Shown piece after piece: positions 10,801-18,876 of a stretch of 28,005 bases of DNA. Origin of the DNA: Hofstenia miamia (Eukaryota > Xenacoelomorpha > Acoela > Hofsteniidae); the NCBI GenBank assembly GCA_900660155.1, contig CABFPE010000771.1:24222-52226 (forward strand), given 5' to 3'. The translations under genes were made by a program, and so were the position numbers. Positions within the stretch are counted from its first letter, which is position 1. Each line of letters opens with the position of its first letter. The notes under the pieces are model-generated. The model worked only from the letters and a program-made list of their open reading frames with translations, did not search any database and was not told where the DNA came from.

Positions 10801-11743
10801 ACTAATGGAGATACTAACAGAGAAGACAACCGCATATCATCCACAGGCCAACGGAGCGGTGGAAAGATTAAACAGAACAATGATAAAATTAATAAGAGTG
10901 TTAACGTCGAGAATTGGAGGAAGAGATTGGAGAGAAGTATTAGAAATAGTTGAATATTTCTATAATACATCGGTACATACCACAACGGGAATAACCCCAT
11001 ATAAAGCAATGTATGGAAGAGAGGCGGCAACGCCGGTGTCAATGCAATACCATGCATACTCCGAGAAGCCGGATCACGATTACATAAGAAGATTGAAAGA
11101 CCAGATAACAGGAATCCACGAAGCTATGTGCCATAATATAAAGAAGTCAGCAATAAGGCAAGAAAGAAATTTCAACAAAAAGATATATGGCGAACCACAC
11201 AGGGTAGGGGAGAAAGTTTACGCATACACTCTAATGAGAACACAAGACGTGAACCAAGTAAGGAAACTTAAAACACAGTGGTCAGGGCCATTCACGGTAA
11301 TACAAACACTACCCAATAATAATTATAAATTGAATGACGGACGAGTATTACATTTTCAGAATTTAAAAAGAGCAACAGTAAACATAGAGCAAGTAACCCT
11401 TGACAAAAACGCAGAGTTTAAAATTGTACAGGTTGATGATGGTACATATGCCGAAATGGACGATCTAGATAGTGTTCAAGAAGAAGAATTTCAAGAAGAA
11501 TATAGACCTGAGAGAGATGAACCTGAAGTTGAAAAAAGGATAATGCCCCAGAGGGCAGCTAAAAACAAATTAAAATATGACCCAGAGATATGGGATATTA
11601 ATTTAGTAACTGAATTTAGGAAAAATGAAACGAACGGAACGATCACCGCTGAAATCGAGGAGAGTAAGAAGGAGAAGGACCCCGCAGACCGATCGTCAAA
11701 TAAAGGGCGTGAGGATACAGGGAACATCAGCGAGCTCCACTAA
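7811..11743 (+). CDS. pol: Pol polyprotein of element 1: protease, reverse transcriptase, RNase H, integrase
   Basis: Intact frame of about 1310 codons, entered by -1 frameshifting from gag. There is no ATG near its start. Counting from the GTG at 7853: aspartic protease active site D-T-G at 27-29; RT with L-C-I-D-F-R-K-L-N and the catalytic Y-I-D-D at 455-458 (9215-9226); RNase H with D604 in D-C-D-A-S and D670 in R-T-D-N; integrase zinc finger H842, H846, C876, C879; integrase catalytic triad D909, D968, E1004 with the D-to-E spacing of 35; a GPY/F-like W-S-G-P-F at 1143-1147. The acidic C-terminal tail overlaps ORF3 in another frame by 119 nt. All catalytic residues I can identify are present, so the enzyme could be functional in sequence terms. 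No chromodomain is evident. Confidence 0.93.
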   Translation, partial: FKLEGAPPPVKRAPVLIVTDLIKTNTITVVINGVMVKATIDTGAVISIITDECAAKIGIDNRKLESEKSRLLNASGDYIDTKGKLSEVPIRIANTTFLQTFTVIDTEKNALPYEVILGNDFLMDNKCIIDYTNKTILVQEEVITTCKEEQGTQIIEFRLTEDVKILPNNWKMCQIEMENYVMSEVMIYDQKVINTKKVSIPSSLCVVKNGRGMIPMLNATNHVVNIKKDMLRLKGKQIKTEKTMVNKAINIIQEENEEYQIPEIKEEEYQHLSAEERKQLITILKRHGKIFNYGEISVGKAVGETHKIITTSEEPIRLPCRRVPEHLKEHYNTILNELIDNKIIRPSESPYAAPTVFVKQGEKYRLCIDFRKLNDITKKDAYPLPRIEDIIYEASKKKYYTCIDLCKAYWQVPMEPSDIEKTAFITPYGLFEWMYMAFGLCNAPATFQRYVTKVLKQNNRQVEKGISAYIDDILIASETIEEHFEKLDRTLNILYKAGLRVNGKKCEILKEQVVFLGRQIRKGEIRMKNNARDMIQNINSPKTKKDLQRIMGFINYYGSFISNVAHKTGKMTELLKKNKVFEWTWREQEQLDNIKNELSQMPSLNTPDYDKEFILDCDASNVAIGACLGQIKDGKEVPIQFFSRKLKQSEENYGSTKLEMLSLVESIKKFRYFLIGQTFKVRTDNSGLAWLKKFSGDKSSIVSRWIEYLNEFKFNIEHRKGTLHKNADFWTALPEYQRDIEKVDGEKKKFHFMSHNEYIELPEINTDKKGNAIMPITIKEEISERDIIEKQKSDLILKDIRDKMNNDGWTLAKEAKSYFQRYKWKLNSNGLLYIEGKTLRIAIPEYYKRELVRKIHENGHLGIIQTENTFNARFITTSIRRTVEDVINKCNTCLINNKSHFPIQVAPLEKIMATAPNEIVHVDLEKLSQDDEGYQYILVLVDNFTKYARMIPLDSTTAKVVADKIIKEWILKFGPMQTIISDRGVQFESKLFEEMTKLMEILTEKTTAYHPQANGAVERLNRTMIKLIRVLTSRIGGRDWREVLEIVEYFYNTSVHTTTGITPYKAMYGREAATPVSMQYHAYSEKPDHDYIRRLKDQITGIHEAMCHNIKKSAIRQERNFNKKIYGEPHRVGEKVYAYTLMRTQDVNQVRKLKTQWSGPFTVIQTLPNNNYKLNDGRVLHFQNLKRATVNIEQVTLDKNAEFKIVQVDDGTYAEMDDLDSVQEEEFQEEYRPERDEPEVEKRIMPQRAAKNKLKYDPEIWDINLVTEFRKNETNGTITAEIEESKKEKDPADRSSNKGREDTGNISELH
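11605..11620 (+). promoter_or_regulatory. candidate 3' splice site before ORF3
   Basis: The sequence AGTAACTGAATTTAGG ends in TTTAG|G, with the AG at 11618-11619. A TAAC branch-like element lies about ten bases upstream. It sits five bases before the ORF3 ATG and is kept in element 2. The pyrimidine tract is poor, so this is a moderate candidate. Its strongest support is the phase match with the donor at 6164/6165. Confidence 0.4.
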
Positions 11744-14700
11744 CATAACTAAATCTCCGCAATCCGATTGCCAAATAAAGGGCATGACGATGGAGAATTC
11801 TCCACCCAGCAACAAGCGACGCAGAGTTAGAAGAAGGGCTCCACAGTCCGATTACCAATTAAAGGGTATGACGACGGAGCAGATGACACCTACCAACAAA
11901 CGACGAAGAATAAGGAGGAGGTCTCCTCAATCTGATTACCGAATAAAGGGTATGAGGATGGAGACAATAAAAGAGAAATCACCCTCTACCAAATGTCAAT
12001 TAACGGGCAGGCGGGTAAATGAGGGCCATCAACGAGATACTGATCGCCAATTAAAGGGCGTGAGGTTGGAAACACCGAATTATGCACACTCCCCTTCAAC
12101 ATCTACAAGTACTCAAAGCCAAATAAAGGGCGGCGAGGAAACAGCATCCACGAGTACTCAAAGCCAATTAAAGGGCGGCGAGGAAATAACTTCAGTAGCT
12201 ATGGAAAGTTGGGATACACAACCCATAAGTGATGACTCCGATATGGATACTTCGCAGATACCGTCAACGAGCTCAATCCCCACAACAACAAGCTCAGGAA
12301 TTTTTTCGTACAGACAAACGTCAACAACTACAAAATCATCACGATCGGAAGAGAGAGAGAGCCGCATGACAAAAATAGGACGAGATAGAATACATCCCTA
12401 TTTCATAGCAAACAGAAAAATGAGATATAATTCGTACGACAATCTATCGCCAGAAACTAAGCGGCTAATACAACACAGTACTTCCACCAAAGAGAATGAA
12501 AGTTATGCGATCCCAATCGTTATTGATAAGAAAAATCGTCCAACTTGCAATACGATAATAGCATATAAGGAAGATATGAAGGAACAATTCAACAGACCAT
12601 ACTTCAAAAGTACAGTCCATATCACGTTTGATGAACAATTCACAATGAAAGATGTCCAGAAACTGGTAAAAAATAAAATCAAAATTATAAATGAATGCGA
12701 ACAAGTAAACCTCGATAAAAACCATCTGACGATAGTCTATTTTGTAAAAGACGCTGAGATAGAATCAAAAAGACTTCAAACTAACATCGAAGAAACACTC
12801 AAAATAGCTAAGAAACAGAAGACGAGGGTAATACTAATCGTAACACAGAAATCAGAAGAATTACCGGACTGTATAAAAGAATTGGAAATCAGATTAGATA
12901 ATTTGTTCACAGTGGATAATGGTACAAGAAGAATATCTGAACTGATAAAAATGGACTTACAAATTAATGAAATAGCCCCAGCGGAGAGAATCATGGTGGA
13001 ACCTAAAATCGCTATCGACATGTACTATCAAACACGTACTATGGAACTGCTGGGGATAAACGAAAATTTGGAAGAGACTGGAAACTTGTTTCTAAAGTGC
13101 AGTATGAACCAAACACCTGAGCATTTGGAAAAGATAGCGACAGTATGGTCAGAGATTAAAGCAGAAAAGCCTACGCATGAGGAGTGGCCAATGATAGACA
13201 TAAAATCGCCCACGAAAAAGTATCATAAAAGTACTGAGGCCACGTTATACGAGATCAGAAGAGCGTATGAAATGGAAGCTAAGAGGAACTTTAAAACACA
13301 AATGTTTGAAGAAATTAATGCCCCAGAGATCAGAGCCAGAACAGCCATTTGGATACTAACGATCGCACTAACATACAATGATAAGTTGGTACTGCCTATG
13401 ATGCGAAAGGAGCGGAGACAAATAGCTAGACAGAAAAAATTTGAAATAGCTGTAGCGCCGATCCCGACGAACATTAAACAGTGGTTGTTGCAAAATGTAG
13501 AGATGTTACCGATGTCTCCGACTAAAAAAGTACAACAAAGATTTGAAAAACATTTTACAAGGTTGTTAGTACAGCAACATACATTGGGAAGGCCCAGCAT
13601 AATAGAACTAGCAAACAAAACGGGGATCTGCCCAAGTGAGATTGATATTCTAACGGATGAAACAAAGAAATATATGTGGGGCGCAACCTCTAACACAAAA
13701 CTAAGGGCGCTTAAAAATCAACTGTGGCTAACGACTAGGAATTTAATTAGAAGAGAGCACGCGGAAACGGTGCAGACGATAAAAATGGTAGAAGAAAAGA
13801 GAATTCATGAGGTGATCACAAAAGAGATAAAGAAATATCTGAAAAATTATCCGCAGTGTGCCTATACCAAAATTATCAAACGCTCAGAAACCATGAGGAA
13901 AGAGGGAAAAAATTGCCCCATCGAAATTATTGAAATGGTGAGTAAGAGTAAAGAAGAAATGTTAATTGAAGAACAACTCTTACAATCTACCAACATAGCC
14001 TTAACTCCGAATACACAACGAGTAATCGATAAAGTTAATATTGAGAAGTGGGGCGAACAGGAGCCCAGCAAATTATCATGGGTCAACACCGATGACGAAA
14101 GACTGTTAGTAGAAATCACGGTGCGACGAGAAAAAACAAACAATATTGTACAAAGAATATTTGGAGAAGTGTATGAAAGAGAAACCAAATCGTTAATTAA
14201 AGTTCTCTGCACGGAAGCATTTACCAGACAAGAGATAGACGAACTATTGGAGCCACAAAACCAGATTGCAGTGGATATAGAGTGTATTACGTCGAAAATG
14301 ATAATAAAACCTGAGACTGCCCAGAATTTGATGAAGAATGGTCTAACCGATACTTTCTGGGAAAACATTAAGAAGTCGAAGAACAATTATCCTGCTACGT
14401 TCGGCATGGCCACAACGGCAGAAATGCAAGGCTCATATGAGGCGATAGAAGAGAAAACAATGACAACGATATTAAAATGCGCGCCACCTCCGACTATCTT
14501 CATACCAATGCTGCTACCAACTTGGAGATTGAAAGACAAAAGAGCCATTAAAGCAATGTGGCACGAAGAAAATACATACGTCAATAGCAGACAAGCAGCT
14601 GAAAGAATTGTCAATGACGATCGTTACAAGAAGTCAAAAGAGATTTTGTTAAAGAACGACAATAAAGAAAGAGTCTTTATAGAAGGGCAAGTCACACCCT

Positions 14701-15350
14701 ACGACCTCTATAGAGAAGGAGAACCAATATGCAGACAAATTAAGAAAGTCCGAGCAGAAATCGAAAAAAGGTCGACACAAACTGTGATATTATTCTCTGG
14801 AATCAACGACATTGTGTGGGGAGAACTGTGGAGTTCACAATATCGATACTACGACGTAATGAGGAGAGTGGAAATTATCACTATGGTCAGATTAGGAAAG
14901 AATAAACCGGAAAACATCACCGAGGAAGAAGTACTGGAGAACATAAGTGCATTCTATGACGAAGCGTCGATTTCAAAGTCATTACGATCAACGTATGAAT
15001 TCTTCTACCCAAATACGACGATTCATCCAGATTTGGCACACACCAGTAGAATTGACGCGATTATGACATTAATGATAGCCATAAAGGGCATGAAACTCTA
15101 CAGAAAACACTACGAGATATTCAACGAAAAGTTAAACGAATTACGGAGTATGTGTACGATAGCTAAATCTCTAAAGAACCCGTCGTTCTTAAGACACAAG
15201 AAGATGCTAACAACAGAGAAAGACGTCGTGCTAAAAATTACGAAAGATGAGGCGTACGAAAACGTTACGTGGGAAATGAAAGAAGCCAGTGAGATAATCA
15301 AAAAGGCGGCCGAGATGGTACATGGAGAGAGAGTGGTCATCCTTAATTAG
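11625..15350 (+). CDS. ORF3, large uncharacterised protein downstream of pol
   Basis: Intact 1241-codon frame, +1 relative to pol and overlapping its last 119 nt. The frame is open only from 11610, so ATG 11625 or a spliced-on leader exon must start it. Residues 12-190 carry eight Q-[IL]-K-G motifs and three R/K-rich blocks of the type K-R-R-R-V-R-R-R, which look like nuclear localisation or RNA-binding segments. Then comes a Ser/Thr-rich acidic linker (190-240), followed by about 1000 residues of mixed charged, mostly helical-looking sequence. No signal peptide, no transmembrane stretch of 18 or more residues and few cysteines are present, so it is unlike env. Near the C-terminus G-I-N-D (1059-1062) after a hydrophobic strand and D-L-A-H (1136-1139) recall SGNH-hydrolase blocks, without a clear nucleophile serine. 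Copy-to-copy changes are largely synonymous where compared. Function unknown. Confidence 0.82.
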   Translation: MKRTERSPLKSRRVRRRRTPQTDRQIKGVRIQGTSASSTNITKSPQSDCQIKGMTMENSPPSNKRRRVRRRAPQSDYQLKGMTTEQMTPTNKRRRIRRRSPQSDYRIKGMRMETIKEKSPSTKCQLTGRRVNEGHQRDTDRQLKGVRLETPNYAHSPSTSTSTQSQIKGGEETASTSTQSQLKGGEEITSVAMESWDTQPISDDSDMDTSQIPSTSSIPTTTSSGIFSYRQTSTTTKSSRSEERESRMTKIGRDRIHPYFIANRKMRYNSYDNLSPETKRLIQHSTSTKENESYAIPIVIDKKNRPTCNTIIAYKEDMKEQFNRPYFKSTVHITFDEQFTMKDVQKLVKNKIKIINECEQVNLDKNHLTIVYFVKDAEIESKRLQTNIEETLKIAKKQKTRVILIVTQKSEELPDCIKELEIRLDNLFTVDNGTRRISELIKMDLQINEIAPAERIMVEPKIAIDMYYQTRTMELLGINENLEETGNLFLKCSMNQTPEHLEKIATVWSEIKAEKPTHEEWPMIDIKSPTKKYHKSTEATLYEIRRAYEMEAKRNFKTQMFEEINAPEIRARTAIWILTIALTYNDKLVLPMMRKERRQIARQKKFEIAVAPIPTNIKQWLLQNVEMLPMSPTKKVQQRFEKHFTRLLVQQHTLGRPSIIELANKTGICPSEIDILTDETKKYMWGATSNTKLRALKNQLWLTTRNLIRREHAETVQTIKMVEEKRIHEVITKEIKKYLKNYPQCAYTKIIKRSETMRKEGKNCPIEIIEMVSKSKEEMLIEEQLLQSTNIALTPNTQRVIDKVNIEKWGEQEPSKLSWVNTDDERLLVEITVRREKTNNIVQRIFGEVYERETKSLIKVLCTEAFTRQEIDELLEPQNQIAVDIECITSKMIIKPETAQNLMKNGLTDTFWENIKKSKNNYPATFGMATTAEMQGSYEAIEEKTMTTILKCAPPPTIFIPMLLPTWRLKDKRAIKAMWHEENTYVNSRQAAERIVNDDRYKKSKEILLKNDNKERVFIEGQVTPYDLYREGEPICRQIKKVRAEIEKRSTQTVILFSGINDIVWGELWSSQYRYYDVMRRVEIITMVRLGKNKPENITEEEVLENISAFYDEASISKSLRSTYEFFYPNTTIHPDLAHTSRIDAIMTLMIAIKGMKLYRKHYEIFNEKLNELRSMCTIAKSLKNPSFLRHKKMLTTEKDVVLKITKDEAYENVTWEMKEASEIIKKAAEMVHGERVVILN
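11658..12180 (+). repeat. degenerate Q-[IL]-K-G repeat region at the start of ORF3
   Basis: Eight copies of a DNA core close to CAAATAAAGGG or CAATTAAAGGG start at 11697, 11772, 11856, 11940, 11997 (worn), 12048, 12120 and 12165. They correspond to ORF3 residues 25, 50, 78, 106, 125, 142, 166 and 181. Spacing shrinks from about 84 to 45 bp. The first is also read in the pol frame. Copies 1-4 are preceded by P-Q-[ST]-D. In copies 1, 3 and 4 an Arg-rich block comes just before. Most cores contain AATAAA or ATTAAA. Element 2 keeps all eight copies. Confidence 0.75.
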
Positions 15351-15357
15351 CTATGCT

Positions 15358-15367
15358 GGAGGGGGAG
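15358..15367 (+). promoter_or_regulatory. polypurine tract of element 1
   Basis: GGAGGGGGAG abuts LTR2 directly and would prime plus-strand DNA synthesis. The same ten bases precede the LTR start at 24099 in element 2. Confidence 0.85.
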
Positions 15368-15692
15368 TGTGACATAATCCATCATTCTATCATGATTGGT
15401 CAAGATGAGAGGAAAAGGATAAGGAAACAAAGACTAAATTTATTATTGATTATAATGATTAAATTGTAAATCATGATAGGATTGATTATTTTCACTTTGT
15501 AAATGTTTTGTGCAATATTATCTAAAATTATACTCGACGGTATTTGACAAAACAAAAGATGGTCAAACAGCATAGTCAAATTAAAGCTGACGTTGCGTAA
15601 AATTAGCAGAAATATTAAAGCGAGGGAAAAACTGTCAACAAGAAAGATTAACAGGTACTTGTCGAGTATTTAGTTGTTTATCACCAAAGTGC

Positions 15693-15700
15693 TATAAATA
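15693..15700 (+). promoter_or_regulatory. TATA box of LTR2
   Basis: TATAAATA at the same offset (325 bp) as in LTR1. It would drive element 2 transcription. Confidence 0.62.
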
Positions 15701-15815
15701 TAATGAATCAGATGTAACTATTGATGAGCAAATCTACTTTGGATTCGTTTTCTATTGTCAGGTCATTTTGTATATTTAAATGGAAAGCTAAACGTATACG
15801 AACTAGGGTGATTGT

Positions 15816-16412
15816 ATGGTGGTTCCCAACCCCCAGTTAACACTGTACTCTAAGGTTACAGATAGGTATAGGAGTTTTTGCCGTTATAGCTTTCCTAATT
15901 GTCGTTGCTTGTCTGATAGAGTTATCGCGACCTATAAGTCTTACATGTTGATTATATTATTGATGAACTCCAGTTATTCGTTACTATCTTTACTATGTTC
16001 CAGGATGATTGATGATTTCACAGTGGTCACACTTATATGTTTATTACGATTGTATCTTTATATCTTATTACATATAGTAACTCTAATAGTTGTTACATGT
16101 TGCTCAATGTTATATAAGGGAGACCTTCGGCCGACTTACAGTTCTTATTTCTTGCTGGCGGCATTGATTGTTTACATGTATAAAGGGCTATTATTTATTT
16201 ATCTATATGTAAAGTTATTAAATGTAGGGACTCATAATAAGCTATTACAGCCGAATGGTTGCACCACTTCGTTTATTGCACTAGTTCGTAATAACAAAAA
16301 CAATCAATGCACTAAATTACTAAGTAGTTGCCATTCCATTTACACTGAGTTCGCTATTCACAATGCCATTCCATTATTGTTCTCTATCTCACATCAACAG
16401 TTCCATTGGTAA
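15816..16412 (+). CDS. 198-codon hydrophobic ORF inside LTR2, possibly not a gene
   Basis: Same length and frame as the ORF at 5103-5699, with about 15 amino-acid differences and few silent ones. Three hydrophobic stretches are retained. Changes include some that put charge beside membrane-like segments (for example a glycine replaced by lysine in the last stretch), which argues against strong constraint. It remains open with no indel. It could be a fortuitous ORF in T-rich LTR DNA. Confidence 0.3.
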   Translation: MVVPNPQLTLYSKVTDRYRSFCRYSFPNCRCLSDRVIATYKSYMLIILLMNSSYSLLSLLCSRMIDDFTVVTLICLLRLYLYILLHIVTLIVVTCCSMLYKGDLRPTYSSYFLLAALIVYMYKGLLFIYLYVKLLNVGTHNKLLQPNGCTTSFIALVRNNKNNQCTKLLSSCHSIYTEFAIHNAIPLLFSISHQQFHW

Positions 16413-16549
16413 GATGCAGCTGGCGAGTGCGTTCCTGGAGTCGCACGTTTACTATTGAGTGTCGATCCTGTCTTCCAAGCTCTCTGCTTTACCTAAATAA
16501 GTTGAGTTAATTAAGTAGCTACAAAGGCTCTTGCATATTAAATTAGTTT

Positions 16550-16555
16550 AATAAA
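16550..16555 (+). terminator. polyadenylation signal of LTR2
   Basis: AATAAA, 121 nt before the LTR end as in LTR1. It would end element 1 transcripts. Confidence 0.6.
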
Positions 16556-16676
16556 CAGCACACTTATTACAAAGGAGAGAAAACGGAAAAGTGTCAACTC
16601 AGATTTGTGGTTAATCTAAGAAAAGTAACAGCTTTCTCTAAATAACACCCTCATGTTGAGTTAGCATGATTCTACA

Positions 16677-16692
16677 TGGCAACCGCGACAGG
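16677..16692 (+). promoter_or_regulatory. primer binding site of element 2, mutated
   Basis: TGGCAACCGCGACAGG differs from the element 1 site at two positions (G to A and T to C). The TGG start is kept. Pairing with the same tRNA-Arg would be weakened. Confidence 0.7.
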
Positions 16693-16825
16693 CGCTCAAA
16701 GAACGTGCACTAAGAAGAGAAAACAGATGGCGTAAGAGTTAACGAAAGTGTATGGAGACTTACGAACAAGAATTCTACTACGAACTTACGAGTGGGTTAA
16801 GATAGTTGTTTCTTCTCGCTCAAGA

Positions 16826-16906
16826 ATGAAGAGGAAAACAAGCAAAAAGACGATTAGAACCAGGAGTACAAATACTGGTAAGGGACCCAAATACAATTGC
16901 CTCTAG
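16826..16906 (+). CDS. basic 26-codon leader ORF of element 2
   Basis: Counterpart of the frame at 6113-6193, apparently unchanged. It includes the donor-like ACTGGTAAGG at 16874-16883. Conservation here contrasts with the degraded gag that follows. Confidence 0.35.
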   Translation: MKRKTSKKTIRTRSTNTGKGPKYNCL

Positions 16907-16917
16907 TAATTATTAAA

Positions 16918-18530
16918 ATGGTGAATTCAAGAAAAAAGCAAAGAACTAAAGCTAAAACTCAAAGGACACCCCAAAACCAAACAACCCCGGCGGTTGTTAA
17001 CACATCCCCTGAAAGTCAAAATTCCCCAACAGAGATGGCATTGCAAGAAGACGAAGGTACAGCAATGTCGATTACCGAATTAAGAAAAGTAATACAGGAT
17101 AATAATAACGAACGGCATGAACTAATGCTACAAATAGAGAATCTAACTCAAAGAATGTTTGAAATAGAATTAGCGAATGCTGATAAAGACAAACGTATCG
17201 AAGAAATCACGCAGGACACTAGCTCTAGATTAACAGAGCAGAGGAATGTCTTCCAAAAACAAATCGAAAAACTAATAGAAGCGAATAAGGAAATAAAAAT
17301 GGAGAGTGAAAATCTAAAGCAGATGATCACTCAAATGCATGAAGAGAACGTGAATTTGAGAGAAGACAATATTCTAAAGCAGCTGCAAATAGACGAGTTA
17401 AAAGACAAAATTCGATTGACAACTCTAACAAATGATGAAGCAGAAAAAGAAAAAGGGAATAGTGTCAAAGTGATAAAAAATATAGTAGTACAAGAACCAG
17501 AGAAATTAAGCGAAAGTGTACCTGGAGAAGAAGCACAGTCCGAAATATATAGAAATTGTCAAACAGAGGACGAGTTCGTTGAAAAACTGGTCGTCAATAT
17601 AACAAAACAAGTAAAAGAGAAATGTAAAACCACAACAGACACAAAGCCGATATATGAGGAAACAATATTATAGGAAGAGGAAGATAGTGAAACACCGGCA
17701 TGCAAAGCAATACTTCCGAAATTTACGGGGAGAGTTGATAGCTATTCCCCCACTTTTAAAGAGTGGATTCAGATGTTCGAGATGAGCATGAAGGAGAGAA
17801 AAGTGATACAAAACAGGCGGCGGCGCGATTTCCCCTATATCTAGGAGGTGCAGCTTACCAGCATTACCTAGTGCTGGATCTAGAGACTAAATCGAACTAC
17901 AAAAAATTAATTGGAGAATATCAACAATATTACGACGATGAAAGCTTTAAAAGCCAATATCGAATGTTGTTAAATAGCTTAAAGATGAACAAGTGAGAGG
18001 ATTTATGAAATTACATGTCACAAGTAGAGAGGTTATTGAAACTTAGCTCAAGAGAGAGCACGTATTCTAAATATGATCTATTCTCGCATATTTGTAAAGG
18101 ACTACCAGAACTGATCCGGCAACAATTTGAAATTAAATGCGATGCGGATGACTCGCTAGAGAGGATGATAAGGAAGGGCTTGGGAATCCAGGTAATGATG
18201 GAAAATAATGCGCGAATCAATGAAAAATCATCTACAACGAAAATAGTACCGGCAATAAATACTAGTACAAACAAAACTAAAAAGGACGATGAGGGGAAAC
18301 CAAAAGAAGAAATTATCAAAATAAAATTGAAAGACGGTACGGTAAAACGGATAAACCGAAAAGATTTGAAATGCCAAACATGCGGAAAAAAATGACATAC
18401 AAAGAAATTTTGTAAACGCCAGATTAATTTCATAGAAGAGGAGGAGGCTTACTTTGAAGAAGAAGACTTATTGGAAGATGAAGATGAGCCAGAACAAGAA
18501 GAAGAATCAAAAGACGATAATTTAAATTAG
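16918..18530 (+). pseudogene. gag: broken gag of element 2
   Basis: Same domain order as element 1 gag: coiled coil, capsid, zinc knuckle, acidic tail. The N-terminal coiled-coil part is open and lacks the deletion seen in element 1. A TAG at 17671 ends the first frame. A single base lost near 17812 shifts the frame in the capsid region. TGA codons occur at 17994 and 18006, and another TGA at 18393 replaces the glycine of the zinc knuckle. Reading then runs to the TAG at 18528. The sequence cannot give full-length Gag. Differences from element 1 are dense but mostly silent, so it decayed after a period of selection. Confidence 0.85.
18521..18527 (+). promoter_or_regulatory. -1 frameshift heptamer of element 2
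   Basis: TTTAAAT in gag phase just before the gag TAG, identical to 7811-7817. The downstream hairpin arm carries changes that weaken pairing. Confidence 0.6.
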
Positions 18531-18876
18531 ATGGAGCGCCGCCTCCAGGAAAACGTGCACCCGTGTTGATTGTAACGGACCTGATTAAGACGAACACAAT
18601 CACGGTCGTCATAAATGGAGTGATGGTTAAAGCGACCATTGATACGGGAGCGGTAATATCCATCATAACCGATGACTGTGCGGCAAGGATAGGAATTGAT
18701 AATAAAAAGTTGGAAAAAGAAAATAGCAGATTACTCAATGCTTCAGGACATTACATTGATACAAAAGGGAAAATATTGGAAGTACTGATGAGAATTGCTA
18801 ACACCACGTTTTCGCAAACATTTACAGTAATAGACACCGAAAAAAATGCGCTTCCCTATGAAGTAATATTAGGAAA

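Larger units (their letters stand above)
4655..16676 (+). mobile_element. Ty3/gypsy LTR retrotransposon, element 1, nearly intact, with a large extra ORF
   Basis: The element is 12,022 bp long and bounded by two 1309-bp LTRs starting TGTGAC and ending CTACA. It carries a tRNA-Arg primer site, gag, pol in the order protease, RT, RNase H, integrase (diagnostic of Ty3/gypsy rather than Copia), a third ORF as long as pol, and a polypurine tract. By eye the two LTRs are about 97 percent identical, with most differences after the first 450 bp. Pol and ORF3 are uninterrupted, and gag has one single-base deletion. The integrase has a GPY/F-like module and no obvious chromodomain. The primer type recalls the mdg1/412 group of insects. 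Element 1 shares LTR2 with element 2 downstream. Confidence 0.93.
15368..16676 (+). repeat. shared middle LTR (LTR2)
   Basis: A 1309-bp copy of LTR1 with no net length change. It is the 3' LTR of element 1, following its purine tract, and the 5' LTR of element 2, followed by the latter's primer site. It holds TATAAATA at 15693, the hydrophobic ORF at 15816 and AATAAA at 16550. Differences from LTR1 are rare in the first 450 bp (three seen) and commoner after that. Confidence 0.95.

Noticed and set aside
9007..15340. Long antisense ORFs across pol and ORF3 (60-174 codons)
   Set aside because: They lie opposite strongly supported coding frames, recur in both elements only because the sense strand is conserved, and have no motifs.
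11625..15350. ORF3 as a retroviral or errantiviral env
   Set aside because: The position fits, but I see no signal peptide, furin-like site with fusion peptide, or C-terminal membrane anchor. The longest hydrophobic run (near residue 570) is about nine residues.
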